From Tachypleus tridentatus (lineage: Eukaryota > Arthropoda > Merostomata > Xiphosura > Limulidae), in contig NC_134829.1 of the NCBI RefSeq assembly GCF_004210375.1, forward strand, positions 56,474,107 through 56,538,106: 64,000 nt of DNA. The letters are read 5' to 3'. Every line of letters starts with the position of its first letter. The stretch's first letter is position 1. This document shows, in pieces, positions 11,565 through 24,411 of this stretch. The notes beneath the pieces are model-generated. The model had not been told where the DNA came from. It saw only the letters and a program-made list of their open reading frames with translations, and searched no databases. The translations under genes were made by a program, and so were the position numbers.

Positions 11565-11670
11565 GTGGTCTGCGGACTTACAACACTAAAAACCGGTTTT
11601 CGATACCCCTGGTAGGCAGAACACAGATAGCCCATTGTGTAGCTTTGTGCTTAATTCAAAACAACAAAAC
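11565..11670 (+). repeat. SINE-B
   Basis: Head AGTGGTCTGCGGACTTACAA, B-box-like GGTTTTCGATACCCC and tail CACAGATAGCCCATTGTGTA followed by CAAAACAACAAAA. The matching places of the other D flanks lack it, so it is a private insertion. Confidence 0.75.
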
Positions 11671-12353
11671 TACCTTGATTACAAAGGTTCATCGTACAGT
11701 TTGATATTACTATATTTCTATAAGATGTGAGGAATAAAACTCTTATAAATAATAAACTGACATATTTCATAAAACGTTTTAAAATATTATACATCCTTTC
11801 TGCCTTACGATCTGCTTACGCAGTAAAGACAGTGTCACGTTGAAATAAGGTCAAGAAAAATCATTGAAAGGACACACTATTCATAGATTCTAATTACACA
11901 CCCGTTAATTTTAATTTAATGTTCACGTAAAGCTAAGAAAGGCCTAACTACATTTTGCCGTTCGTATTTTAACTTCCATCCTATATTTCGGATAACTGAT
12001 AACAGGAAAGAGAAATCACCAAAACAATCATATTCATGCTTGACCGAATAGTTGGATTTTATCGTGATGTTTATAACTCACCAACAACTGTAAAATCTTT
12101 CATGGACATGAACCATGAATTTTTCTATTTAATTTTGACTCACTAATCACATAAGGCTTGATTCTTGGATTTAATGAAGGTTTTAATTTCTTGTGGCGTT
12201 TGTATTTTATAACAAAAAATGAGTACAACAAACTTGTGATTAGTTCAAAGTTCCACAATTACCACTTTATATTTTAAGAATTCCAAATTTATTAAGTAAT
12301 TTTGAACTGGTATGGTCAAGTACCAAAGATCGCAGTTAAGATAAAGTTGCCGA

Positions 12354-12735
12354 TTAACTCTTTCGCTGCCATCTTCGACGGTAGTCGATTTTAAAGTCGA
12401 ATTTTCATAGTGTTTTCTGTGTTCAATAGAAAGCAGGACTTTACGGGTAAATGTAAAGTTTCCACTTGATATTTATTTATATATTTATGAGCCTGATCAC
12501 GTGAATAGTATTTTATTCGTAAGAAGAAAAAGTGAAGAATTTTGTGAATATATTTCAAGAAGACTTCGTACAGGACTTTATGATACACTGTAGTTCAAAT
12601 TTTGGAAATAATTCAAGATTCGGAGTATGTTTTGGGTGTGGAAGCTCAGAAGAAGACTCGGAAGACAGTGGTAAAATGCAGATAGAACACACTAAGCAAA
12701 TTGGAAGCAACCAAGGGAATAGGTATAGTTAAAAC
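12354..12735 (+). mobile_element. piggyBac-like element, 5' fragment
   Basis: A TTAA at 12354-12357 is followed by CTCTTTCGCTGCC, which looks like a piggyBac terminal repeat next to its TTAA target. About 230 bp further on, one frame encodes an acidic stretch with GSSEEDSEDS, usual for the N-terminus of piggyBac transposases; a related copy starts at 31465. The catalytic domain and the 3' end are absent. Family assignment is tentative. Confidence 0.45.
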
Positions 12736-13111
12736 CAGAGAGTGAGTGATCCCACTACCAGGGGAAGATCAGTGAAATCACATGGAAAACCGCCTTCAAT
12801 TACTAGTTTATATTAAAAAATTCGAAATTTATATAATAATTATTGAAGTGGTATTGTGTAGAACCAAGATATACAGCTAGTAGGCACATATCTAGTTATT
12901 CTTAGAAACAAAAAGTGAAGGTAACAAATATATAATAATAATCTAGATCCTTATGTGTATAGCACCATAGATAGTGCAGGATTTAGAAGTTCGAAGGGAA
13001 AGATTCGACGATGATTTTTACTTCTGTAATATTGATAAATGTTACAACTCTCTGAACATGAACACTATTATTATTTACGCAAGAGGAATACATTTCGTTC
13101 AGTCCTCAATC
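12736..13111. other. Intergenic stretch, no gene seen
   Basis: AT-rich sequence, partly related to the start of the R units (compare 140-400 and 16050-16340). No coding signal. Confidence 0.5.
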
Positions 13112-13380
13112 CAACATGGCCAGGTGGTTAAAACGCTCGACATTTAATTTGAGGGTCGCGGGTTCGAATCCTCGCCACACCAACTATGTTCGCCCTTTCA
13201 GCCGTAGGGACATTATAAAGTGACGCTCAATCGCACTATTCTTTGGTAAAAGAGCAGCCCAAGAGTTGACGGTGGGTGTTGATGATTAGCTGCTTTGCGT
13301 CTAGTCTTACGCTACAAAATTAGGGACAGCTAGCGCAGATAGCTTTCGTGTAGCATTGCTCAAAATTGAAAATAAAAAAC
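13112..13380 (+). repeat. SINE-A, full length
   Basis: The tRNA-like head has an A-box-like TGGCCAGGTGG and the B-box GGGTTCGAATCC. It is followed by the body with GCCCAAGAGTTGACGGTGGG and a tail ending in AAAATTGAAAATAAAAAAC. It is diverged from its family and is not a working tRNA gene. Confidence 0.85.
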
Positions 13381-16338
13381 TTTTAAAAAGGCATTCAGTT
13401 GGGAATATAGTTTATGAGTTGGGTATGAATTATTGAAAAGTATTGAGAATAATGTGAATCATTGGAAACAGTTTTTTGCTTGTGAACTCCTGAGAAACAT
13501 TAAATGGTGTGGAGTGCTGAAAACTTTCAGTTGTATGTCGAATATCGATTATTGTGGTTAATAAAAAAGTAACTTAACCATTCTGTTTTGATTAATAAAT
13601 GTCTTTATTCAGGAACTTTCAAATTTATGGTTAAAACATGATTTATGGTAATTTTAACCATTAACTTTTGATGGGATAATATTGATTATAGTTTTCTAAT
13701 TGAACGTGACTGTGGTGCATTTGAATTTCTTCCAATCTACAGCTTGAATGATTAAATCATTTAACGTAATATTTGCAAGATGTCTGTATCGAAGTTTTGT
13801 TTCTATACTAACTTAAAAGAATGGATATTAGTAATACAGACCAATAGGAAACAATAGGAAATAGTCATACAAAGTATCTCTCACACAAAATCTCTCGTAT
13901 TTTTCCCTAGGCGTAGTTTTCAAGAATTGTACAAATTTTTAACTGAAATTACCATATTTTCCTAATACAATAATAAGTTGTAACATTGAAATTAGGACAT
14001 AAAATATAATCATAAAAGACTAGAGTGTAGGTTTAAATCGTCTTTAATCCGAAACTGTTAAAATAATATTAAGGACTGTGCTACATTGAAATAAGACCAA
14101 GAATAATCATTGAAAGTTTATATTATTCAAGGGTTCTAATTACACACGTATTATTTTTAATACAAAAGATCTAACTACATATAGCCGTTCATAACTTAAC
14201 TGCCATCCTAAATTTTAAGCTAACTGATTAGAGGGAAGACAAATCACCAACACCAACAAACATTTTTTAAAGAATTGTGGGATTTCGGATTCGTTGTTGT
14301 ACTTCATTTACAGCTATAAAGGTCGTTCTTGAACCACGAATCTTCTGATTTAGTGTTTTCACAGAGATCATGTGGCCTTATATTTCGTCCTGGGTACTTT
14401 AATGATTTCTTTGTTTTTATTTTTGTAAAATCCTTCAGGTGAACTAACGGATTAGAGAACAGGATTATTAACTCACCATCCTGTCTTTGTTCTTGTATGA
14501 TTGAATAGTAGTTTTTTTACTGTCACCTCTGTACTGCACCTGTGTTCATAAAATGTGTAACACATTGTCCGCATTAGAGGGTCACAAATTACAAAATTTA
14601 GGAATTAATTCTCGAGAACTATGACTAATGCGGCCTCGTATTTTGACTTTCGTTAATTTTTGGACAAATACTTTATAGTTAATATAAATGATTAAAAGGT
14701 AATGTTTAAACTATGAAATATTGAGTTATGATTATTGTTTATTAGATGTTTTTTATTTGATATGAAATAGAGGGAATAATAAATTTGTAGATTGTCATTC
14801 AATTCAGAATAACCTTAATTGTATAGGACAAACTTCGGTACTTTTATAGTACTTGAGGTGATTTGTAGCATGACATTAAATAAAAAGAAAATTCAGAATA
14901 TGTACATGATACTGTTGGCTGAACTAAAAATGTCGTAGTTTATTAAATTTGTGAAAGTCCAGAATGTGACAACTAGATATTTACAGCAATTTTGAACTAT
15001 TTATTTTTATTCAGTGTCTTAAAACTTTTATTCTTTCACAAACTAATGTTTAAGCAAATTGGTTTTCAAACGTGGAATAATAATTTCCACAAATTAATAT
15101 GATATTAAGAAAGCTTAAAATAGAAATAAGTGAAGGAAATAAAAATATAATTTAAAATTTAAATATTAGAGGGTCACAAATTACAAAATCTAGGAATTAG
15201 TTCGGACACACGAGAACTATGACTAATGCGGCTTCGTATTTTGACTTTCGTTAATTTTTGGTTTAGTTTTGTTTATTTCTCCTTACTAGTTAATTCTGAA
15301 TCGAGATCCATATATTTCTAATTAGTTTAAATCCTAAAATATTATTTAATGTTTGAAATATAATCTAAATTTGCAAAGTAATTGCTGATTTGATGGGATC
15401 GAGTACTAAAGATTACAGATAGCAAAAATTTGCCCAGTCATAGTTAGAAACAAATAAACAAAGGGGTCATATTAAATCTTTATATATTTTACTGAGTCAT
15501 CATTTAATGGAGAAATACTTTTCATTTAATCTAAATTATTATAAGGTAATGTTTAAACTATATACGATATTGACTTATGATTCTTGTGTTTGAGATTTAT
15601 TGTTGTAATTTTACTCACTTGATTTGTAGTGGAGAGAATAATAAATGTTTAGGTTATCGTATAATTTAGCATAACTTTATCTGTATAGAATAAGTTTATG
15701 GTACTTTTAAAGGATTGAGTTGATGGGGAGTTTATCACTGTATATATAAACATTCACAATAGATACATAGTTCGCAGATAAAAAGAAACAATAGTTAACA
15801 CTGGTAAGATTTAGAAGTTAGTTTTAAAACGGAAATAATAATAAAAATATAATTTACAAACATTTATTTTAAATTTATTACTTGTTTGTTTTATAATATC
15901 TTGCTCATTTAAAGAAAGGTCTGTCACCAGATTAAAACTATTTTTGGTTTGTTGTTGAAAACATAATTATATAATAGTCTTATTGTGGTGTGTTTACCTT
16001 TTTGGTGCAGTTTGCATTTCATGAAAATAAGATGAGTGAAACAAACTTGTGGTTAGTTCAAATTTACACAATTACCAGTTTATGCTAAAAAGTTTGAAAT
16101 TTAAGTGTTGTTGAAAAGGTAAGTTAAGTAACAAAGTTTACGGCTGATATAAACTTATCTAGTCATTCTTAGATGTGAAAAGAGAAGGTAATACAATTTG
16201 CTATAAAAAAACTCGTTGCTTTGATCTATAACGTTGTCGATGGTATAATTTTTAGGAGAAAGGTTCGATGACAATTCTTTTGTTTCTGTAGAATGGGTAA
16301 ATGCCACAATTCTCTATTTTACTACACTTTACTATGTC
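13381..16338. repeat. Two partial R units, head to tail
   Basis: No gene seen. R-unit landmarks occur twice: the quasi-palindromic motif at 14558-14650 and again at 15168-15245, with related sequence after each. The second copy begins abruptly inside the motif. The stretch 16010-16340 matches the start of other R units. Confidence 0.65.
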
Positions 16339-16349
16339 ACAGAAGAGGA

Positions 16350-16623
16350 TGTTTTGTTTTTGAATTTCGCGCAAAGCTACACGAGGGCTATCTGTGCTAG
16401 CCGTCCTTAATTTAGCATGGTAAGGTTAGAGGAAAGGCAGCTACTCATCACCACCCACCGCCAACTCTTAGGCTACTCTTTCACCACCGAATAGTGGGAT
16501 TGACAGTAACATTTTAACGCTCCCACGGCTGAAAGGGCTGGCATGGATGGTGCTACCGGGATTCGAACACGCGACATTCGGATTACGAGTCGAACGACTT
16601 AACACGCTTGGCCATGCTGGGCT
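16350..16623 (-). repeat. SINE-A with 11-bp target duplication
   Basis: A minus-strand SINE with the tRNA-like head at the right end (GGATTCGAACACGCGAC in + orientation). It is flanked by direct repeats ACAGAAGAGGA at 16339-16349 and 16624-16634, the mark of LINE-driven insertion. Confidence 0.9.
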
Positions 16624-16634
16624 ACAGAAGAGGA

Positions 16635-18478
16635 ACATAACCCGTTCGATATGATATCTGTATAGCATTTTTGTTTCTTTGTTTCACGTAATGGAAAAGT
16701 TGAATATTAGAAGCTTTATAAATACTGTTCTTACCTTCACTCCTTTTATTGTCTGTTATTTTGGACGTGTATATACACATATATATATGTTACCAGCAGT
16801 AGGTTAATGACTGTTCAATTGGGCCATTACATAAAATCACAAAACTTTTGTGATGTATATTTATTTCCTGTTTATTTTGTAAATGTAAATTCTTCAAGTT
16901 TTACTAAAGTGCTGAAAGTTTTATTATTTATTTCTCAATAGAGAACTTTATAAAACTGATTAAGAGAACATTTTACACAGAGAGAAATTTTAACTCTTTG
17001 GGAATTGGTTTAAACGCTAAATATTCTATGTAGTGTTTAGTAATTTTCCGGTGAAGGCAATCGATGGATAATAATGTAGAGCTGAAGGCTTAGAGACAAC
17101 GGTATTAATGTACTCTTTTATTTTTGGACTATTGTATGCTTGAAGAACAGTTTCTACTGTCACCTTTGTACTTTGTCCATAAAATGTGGAGCACATTTAC
17201 CGCATTAGACGGTTACAAGCCACGAAATCTCAGATTTAGTCTGAACACACGAGAATTATGTCTAATGCAGCCCTATATTTTGACTTTCCTGAATATTTTT
17301 GTATAGTATTGTTTATTTCACCTCACTAGTTAAATCAGAGACGAGAGCCATATATTTCTAAACTAGTTTAAATCCTAAAAATATTTTTTAATGTTTGAGA
17401 TATATTCTAGATTTGCAAAGTCACTGTTGAATTGATGGGGTCAAGTACTAAAGATTGCAGATAAAGAAAATCTGCTTAGTCATAGTTAGAAACAAATAAA
17501 CAAAGGTGTGATATTAAATCTTCATACATTTAGCTGAGTCACCATTTACTGGACAAATACTTTATAGTTAATATAAATCATTAAAAGGTAGTGTTTAAAC
17601 TATAAAATACTGAGTTATGATTATTGTTTATAAGATGTTTTTTATTTGATTTGAAATAGAAGCAATAATAAATTTGTAGATTGTCATTCAGTTCAGGATA
17701 ACCTCAATTGTATAGAATAAACTTACGGTACTTTTATAGCACTTGAGGTGATTTGTAGCATGACATTAAATAAAAAGAAAATTCAGAATATATACATGAT
17801 ACTGTTGGCTGAATTTAAAATGTCATAGTTTATCAAATTTGTGAAAGTCCAGAATGTGACAACCAGATATTTACAACAATTTTGAACTATTTATTTTTAT
17901 TCAGTGTCTTAAAACTTTTATTCTTTCACAAACTAATGTTTAAGCAAATTGGTTTTCAAACGTGGAATAATAATTACCATAAATTAACATGATATTAAGA
18001 AAGCTTAAAATAGAAATGAGTGAAGGAAATACAAATATAATTTAAAATTTAAATATCAAATATATAATGTTTGAAATTAAGAAAAACTTATGAAACGACT
18101 TGGATATCAATTTATATATCCTCTTACAAAAGGAGAACTACATATATATCTAGAATAGGCTACAAACAATTATATTTTAGTAGTTTATTTCAAGAGGTAA
18201 TATAATTCAATAAATGAAACAATCTAATTGTAATCTGCACGTTAATGGATGGAATGGTTAAATACAATCTCTATCAGAAACATGTACTATACACAACAAT
18301 GTTTCTCTACCTTTAGCTCGTTACGATAAGCTACATGGCTAACGGTACTAAAACTTCGGTTTGGCGAAATTTGACGAAGTGTCAGAAAATTAGCTTAAAA
18401 AACATATATTTATGCCACGTTTTGAAGTGCTAATAATTTAATAAATATCTTATTCCAGAGATCTTTCAAACTTTTTTT
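16635..18478. repeat. Intergenic R unit, copy 2
   Basis: No gene seen. The unit is colinear with 1140-2900, 31882-33331 and 51480-53368. It holds a single minisatellite unit near 16905 and the full quasi-palindromic motif at 17188-17285. It ends where the hAT remnant begins. Confidence 0.8.
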
Positions 18479-19798
18479 TTATTTAGTTGCTTTACTCTCT
18501 ACCGAAAGAGCCAAAACGTGTTTTAGTTTGGATGTATTGAGAAAGTTTTCAATGCTAGAAATTACTCTCATGCAATTTCGCACAGGAACTTCTTTACAAG
18601 CATCAGAAATTACGAAGTTTAGGAAATAAGCACACCAGTGTACATAGGGTACAATTGGGAATTTATCAGTTACCTGTCTCTGGACACCATTGAATTCCTT
18701 ACTCATAGAGGTAGCCCCTTCGTACCCTTGTCCTCGCAGGTAAGCCATGTTAGTACCATATTTTGTCAGACTGTTCATGATAAAGCCAGCCAAGTTTCTG
18801 TCTGTCACATCACAACCAGGTATAAATTGCAAAACATCTTCTCTTATTGCAACAGAGTTGGCATTGGCATGCAAATATCTAACACACAGCAAAAACTGTT
18901 CAAAACCTTAAATATCTGTTGTTTCATCCTAATATTGAGTAACACTTTGCAGCATTACCCTGTTGACCAAAGCATCAAGAACATGAGTATTACAGGCGTA
19001 GATGATTTCATTTTTAATTTAATAACTCAGATACGTAGCATTTCTCTTTGTACTAAAAAATTCCCATAGATATTGAGGGGCTCCTCATCAGTTTCACCAA
19101 CAAACATTGGACCAGAATTATATTTTCCCCTCAAAGCTAAACCTTGTCTCCCACACAGCAATACAGTATTAGTAATAAGCATTAAATATTGCCGGTTCTG
19201 TTCAATTTCTTGCTTGTAAGTTGCATCAAGCTGCAAGTGCACAAATGAACTTGTGTTTACGACCTGTAGAAGATTGTTAGCTTTGTTGTTGCTGTCTTGG
19301 TAATACTATTTCAATTCATGTGCATTGAAGTATTAAACAGCCTTCTTCTAGTTTGTGTATGGAAATTTCACTAGTTGTCCCAATTTCTGACTTCCAACAC
19401 CAGCACCATCAGGAGCAAAAAGACAGGAATACATGCAGAAAGAACCATTTGCATGTTGACTGTAGAATAGCCATCTCCACTGTGAAACCCAACGATGCAG
19501 AGTGTTTGCATGATTTTTAATACAAAATTAATTTTATGAGAAGTCGACTTACCTGTTTACCAATGCTAACATCATCAGAAATGAAATTTTCAATGTCTCA
19601 GACTGGAGCTGAAGTGGCAGTGGTAGCATTGGTAAAAGGCCATGGTGATGACTCTGACAATTCAGTTGACAATTCTGATTCAACCTGATTGGGTGCAGCA
19701 GATTGATCAGGTTCATCCTCATGAATGTGTTTAAAGAACCCATGCAATGTCTTTTGCTTTTTCAGGCTTGACAACATGTTTGTCAACATCACATTCAT
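18479..19798 (-). mobile_element. DUF4371/ZMYM-type hAT remnant, copy 1
   Basis: Read on the minus strand from 19798: an acidic N-terminus with MNVMLTNMLSSLKK and a PIP-box-like QKTLHGFF (19733-19756); a TTF-type segment WRWLFYSQHANGSFC after a probable intron (donor CAG/GTAAGT ending at 19552); IEQNRQYL and GRQGLALRG typical of DUF4371; then RGQGYEGATSMSKEFNGVQ, the conserved hAT-type core. The reading ends at ESKATK, near residue 440. The C-terminal dimerisation region usual for these roughly 600-800-residue transposases is missing. Several stops interrupt it, and a TGA just after the acidic segment is shared by all three copies, so it was dead before the macro-duplication. Confidence 0.8.
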
Positions 19799-19805
19799 AG
19801 TACTA

Positions 19806-19849
19806 TTGGCGCCATCTATAGTGAACGATTCACTAAAGATGGCGCCAAA
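19806..19849. repeat. Hairpin before the hAT reading frame
   Basis: Arms TTGGCGCCATCTATAGTGAA and TTCACTAAAGATGGCGCCAA face each other with about a 3-base loop. The hairpin lies just upstream of the transposase start and is kept in the other two copies (34787-34830, 54699-54742). Confidence 0.75.
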
Positions 19850-19859
19850 GGCACTAGGT

Positions 19860-20779
19860 TAGTGCCATGGTTCTGCCAGCCCGCCACGGTGCCACCCACT
19901 GTTAAGTGGTGAAGTTAATTCTTGAAATCCAGGGAATCTGAACATACACTGTCCATGATATTTGAATACAGATTTTAGACACTATAAATATATTAGCACT
20001 CTCCTGAGTGAAAATATATTTTATATGTCGATGACAGGAGTGTAGGCCTACTTTGTTGGGCCTGATAACTTTAAGTTATATATTATATATATATAGGCGT
20101 ATATATATTTATTTATGATTAAAAAATGTGCCATTCTGAAATTTGCCAAAAAGATGGTCTCAGAATGCATAATTTAGGATTTCTTTTACGTTTTTATTTA
20201 AAAATTTCCCTAAGAGGATATGCCACACGACCCCCCCCCCTAGCATGGCTTCACGCCTGCGGCGCTTGCGTCAAGCTCTTAAACTAACCCTTCTCAATGG
20301 CCATTTCTGGTTATGTCCCTGTCCAAAGATAAGTCTAATTGATTTGCATTCAATGTTATAATTTAATTGTTGAAACAATTCGCCTTGTTTTAAGCTATTA
20401 AGAATCATCCAGTTGAGAGAGTAACTTATGAGTTGGGTATGAATTATTGAAAAGTATTAAGATGGATGTCAGTTACCGAAAACTTTTAATTTATTGTGAA
20501 TTCCTAAACACCATTCAACTGGGTGAGAAGTTTTGAAAAGGTTTTTGTTCACTTTCAAGTTTGTAGTTATATATGTCTTGTTTGAAGAATTATTAAGTCG
20601 TAGGTTACTTATTAAACTTTAGAGATAATTTCAGAAATATCTGAATTTTATTTTTAATATGATAATATTGATTTAATTAAAGGTAAATATTATATTGCAA
20701 TTAAGAATGGTGCTTTTGCACATCTTTTAATTTTAAGTTTGAAAGTCTGTGTCAATCAGTGCATTCTTAGAATGATATA
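19860..20779. other. 5' part of hAT remnant, then R-unit sequence
   Basis: The first 430 bp accompany the hAT remnant in all three copies and include a C-run near 20228, an AT microsatellite near 20080 and a GC-rich block near 20250. Sequence from about 20400 is R-unit-like (compare 780-1150). No gene. Confidence 0.6.
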
Positions 20780-22083
20780 CACTGCTGGCCAAAATAATAA
20801 GGCCAATGAACATAAAGACAAAATATGCATTTGCACTGTTAGACTCAACCACTTATTTCAGTGGAGCTTCGTAATATTAAAATAAGAAAAGGGAAAATAA
20901 AAATAAAAAACTTTTCAGCATTTAATATGGAAAATGTTAAAACTATGAAATTAGTCTAAATACTAGCTGGTCAAAAGTTTAAGACCATACCAAAAAGAAC
21001 TCCTAAACAGGGTAGGAAATGCCCAACAAAAGGTCTCAGTAGTGAGTTGCACAGCCGTCATTGCGAATAACTTCAAACATTCGCTTTGGCATGGTCGATA
21101 CAAGAGTTTGCAGAAGGCTGGCTGGAATGTTATTCCAAGATGACTTCACGAAGATCATGTACTGTTTGGAATTGATGTCTATTTCTATAGACTTCCAATG
21201 CCATCCATCCTTAAACATTTTCAAAGGGGTTCAATTTAGGCGAACACGCTGGATGGTCCAAAAGAATCACGTTAATCGCCACGAGAATCCTTTGTCCTGC
21301 GGCATTGATGATTGCAGCTTTGTCCTGCTGAAATATTCAGTCATTTTCATTCAAGCGATGGCCTACAGTCAATAAGGATGCTCTCTCAAACATGCCCATG
21401 TCGCCAGCTGCTGTTGGACACCCAAGTATAGCCTGAAGCTCCATTGTTCCATCAAAGGAGAAAGCACCCCAGATCATGATGGAACCTCCTTATCGTGCTA
21501 GTAACATTGAAGCCATCTGGACTATCCAGGTTGAATATTTTCTCATCAGAGAACGAAACTTTCGTCCACTTTTCTACGTCCCATGTTTGGTGCTTCTCAG
21601 CAAAGTTTAACCAAGCCGTTTTGTGGTGTGTGAGGAGGCGTGGCCTTTAAAGACGTTTACTGTTTTTAAAGCTTTTCACTCGTAGATGGCGTCTTATTGT
21701 TCTTGAGCTGCAGTCTACGTGCGTAAGAGCCTTAATCTGGTTCGACTATCGCCTGGCGTCTTGCCGGACAATCCATCGAATCCTCCTACTCAACTCCGGC
21801 TAAATATCCTTGGACCGACTTCTTGAAATTCTCATTTCGTATAACTCAGGGTCTTTTAACAAATTTGCAACAGCGGTTTTACTACACCCAATCTCACCAG
21901 GGATGGCACGTTGAGAGAAAGAGAAACCTTGCTCTTACAGCTCGAAAATTCTACCGCGTTCAAATTCTGTCAGCTTTTCAGCTTTTCCTATGTTTATACC
22001 CAATGTAACACAGGAGATGTCAATGGGAGATGTTGACAACGCTAATGTTTGAAGAAAAATAACAAAATTATCATACATGTTTA
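20780..22083 (-). mobile_element. Tc1-like transposon, 3' truncated copy
   Basis: The left end CACTGCTGGCCAAAAT is preceded by TA. The transposase lies on the minus strand: a TEFERGRI-like N-terminal helix-turn-helix region near 21950, FQQDK with the second catalytic Asp, SPKLNPFEN with the catalytic Glu about 34 residues on, and a C-terminus WNNIPASLLQTLVSTMPKRM. These are hallmarks of the DD34E Tc1 group. Stops and frameshifts break it. Its right terminal repeat is lost at 22083, where it joins R-unit sequence through a shared TTTA. Confidence 0.85.
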
Positions 22084-22838
22084 GTCTGGACACACGAAAA
22101 CTATGTCTAATGCGATTTTATATGTTGACTTTTATGAAGTTTTTAGTTTAGTTTTGTTTATATCACCTTACTCGTCAAATCCAAGACGAAAGCCATAAAT
22201 GTCTAACCAGTTGAAATCCTAAAAATATTATTTCATGTTTGAAATATATTCTAGATTTGAAAAGTCATTGTTGAATTGATAGGGTCAAGTACTAAAGATT
22301 GCAGATAGCAAAAATTTGCCTCGTCATAGTAAGAGACAAATAAAGAAGGGCGTGAAATCTTTGTATATTTTGCTAAGTCATCATTTAATGGAGAAATACT
22401 TGAATGTTAATTTAAATAATTAAAAGGTAATGGTTAAACTATAGGATATCCACTTAGGATTGTGGTATTTGAGATTTATTGTAGTAGTTTTACTCACTTG
22501 ATTTGAAAGAAGAGTGATAGTAAATTTTCAGGTTGTAATACAATTTAGTATAATTTTATGTGCGTGGAATAAAATTATGGTACTTTTAAATGACTTGAGC
22601 TGATTTGGAGCGTATTATTATATATAAAAAATTCACTATAGATACATGATACTGTTGTCTTAACTAAAAGGCAATCGTCTATCAAATTTGTGAAACTCGA
22701 GAATGCAGCATCTGGTATTCAAAACAATTTTGAACTATTTATTTTTATTCAGTGTCCCTGTGCTGTTTTTTTTTAACAAACTTATCCTCAAGCAAATTGG
22801 TTTTGAAACGTTGAATAATAATTTCGCGAAATTGTTTA
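22084..22838. repeat. R-unit fragment
   Basis: Starts inside the quasi-palindromic motif and runs colinear with 35640-36300 and 57310-58000. No gene. Confidence 0.7.
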
Positions 22839-22975
22839 TTTGGTGATGTGGAGAAAACCCACTTGTAGAGAAAAAATATACATGTAAAAAGGCTCGTTTG
22901 GGTTGAGAAAAATTTTTACGTAGAGAAGCCTTACGTAAAAAATGTTCTCAACCCAAACGAGCCGTTTTTACATAT
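22839..22975. mobile_element. Foldback element with 10-bp flanking repeats
   Basis: Arms of about 40 bp (22882-22921 and 22933-22973) are almost perfect inverted repeats around an 11-base loop. A core is GGCTCGTTTGGGTTGAGAA against its complement. The whole 137-bp insert lies between direct repeats AAATTGTTTA (22829-22838, 22976-22985). It has no coding capacity and was not assigned to a superfamily. Confidence 0.7.
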
Positions 22976-22985
22976 AAATTGTTTA

Positions 22986-23258
22986 CTTGTTTGTTTTTTT
23001 AATTTCGCGCTAAGCAACACGAAGGCTACATACGCTAGCCGTCCTTAATTTAGCAGTGTAAGACTAGAGGGAAGGCAGCTAGTCGTCTCCACCCACCACC
23101 AAATCTTGGGGTACTCTTTTACCAACTAATAGTGAGATTGATCGTATTGTTATAACGAACCCACGGCTGAAAGGGCGAGCATATTTCATGCGACTGAGAT
23201 TCGAATCCGCGACCTTCAGATTATGTGTCGAACGCCTCAACCCAGCTGACCATTTGGC
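22986..23258 (-). repeat. SINE-A, minus strand
   Basis: The body contains CACCCACCACCAAATCTTGG and the reverse B-box GATTCGAATCCGCGACC. Orthologous insertions lie at 36311-36592 and 58003-58268, so it entered before the macro-duplication. The foldback element sits at its tail in this copy only. Confidence 0.85.
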
Positions 23259-24411
23259 GAAATTAACATGATATGAAGAACGCTTAAAATAGAAATAAGT
23301 AAAAGAAATTAAAAAAAAAATAAAATTTAAATATAAAAGTGAAATAGGAATCAACTTTGTGATACGACTTGGATATTAATTTATATAACTTGTTATAAAA
23401 GTAGAAACACATTTATGTATAGAGAATAGTCTACAAACAATTATATTTTACAAGTGTGTTTCAAAAATTAAAGTAACTTAATAAATGAAACAAGCTAATG
23501 TGACTTCATAATTCACGAATTAGGCACATCAGTGTTTAATCATTGATGGAATTGTTTGAGTATTTTGGTCGATCTTCATTCAGTAATAATGTTCGGCCAT
23601 TGTTAAAGTATTCCAGACATTCTGATATATTTTTAAAGCGTTAATTTTCTCCATCTTGTACGAACATTCTCAGATTGATTTTAGCTCGTGACACAGTTTT
23701 GAAAGAAAAAAAAAATAAATTACACATTTCTTCTCTTTTTAATTACACCGTGACACATTGAAAGACATCCTGAATTTTAACTTTGACGAGTGAATAGTTT
23801 GTTTGTTTTTGTAATTATGCGCAAAGCTACACAAGAGCTATCTGCACGGGAATGAATGAAAATGTTAATACAGTCTCTTTCGGCAATATGTAATATATAC
23901 AAAAATATTTCTCTACCTTTAATACCGAACGATAAGTTTTCCGGGTTAAGACAATAAACCTTGGGTTTAGATACTTGTGATGGGAAAACCATAAATACGT
24001 CATAATGTAATTTTGTGTTTAAGAACAACAAATGTTGAGATTTATTACAAGTCTCACAGTTTATAAGCATTTTAATACCTTGTGGTCGAATTTTAGTTGT
24101 TTCTTTTTAAATTTATTAGTTACGTAGCCCAACTAATTTTCAAATTTGACGAAATGTCAAAAATGGTGTAAAAAATCAAAAAAATCTTTGTGTTACGTTT
24201 GAAAGTGTTAATAATTTAATAAAAACCTTTCACGGAGATGAAACGAAAAATAGTTAACACTGTGAAGATTTAGAAGTTACTTTTAAAACATAAAAATTAT
24301 AAAAATATAATTTTAAAACATTTATTTTACGTTTATTACTTGTTTGTGTTTTGATATCTTATTGATTTAAAGAAAAACGCGTTACTGTATTTAAACTATC
24401 ACGCCAGTGAT
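23259..24411. repeat. R-unit end, no minisatellite
   Basis: No gene. It includes a short SINE-A tail at 23800-23851 (GCGCAAAGCTACACAAGAGC, plus-strand order). The stretch matches 2400-3430 and 42750-43340. The 33-bp array seen in the next two periods is absent. Confidence 0.6.

Larger units (their letters stand above)
9627..12353. repeat. Downstream flank D, copy 1
   Basis: No gene seen. This flank is homologous to 28695-31464 and to 45640-48165 plus 50780-51150. Shared landmarks are the block after the stop, a decayed SINE near 10330, and a stretch resembling CTGATCTACTAATCTGTTCT near 11325 that is the empty form of the hAT target at 48166. Confidence 0.75.
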
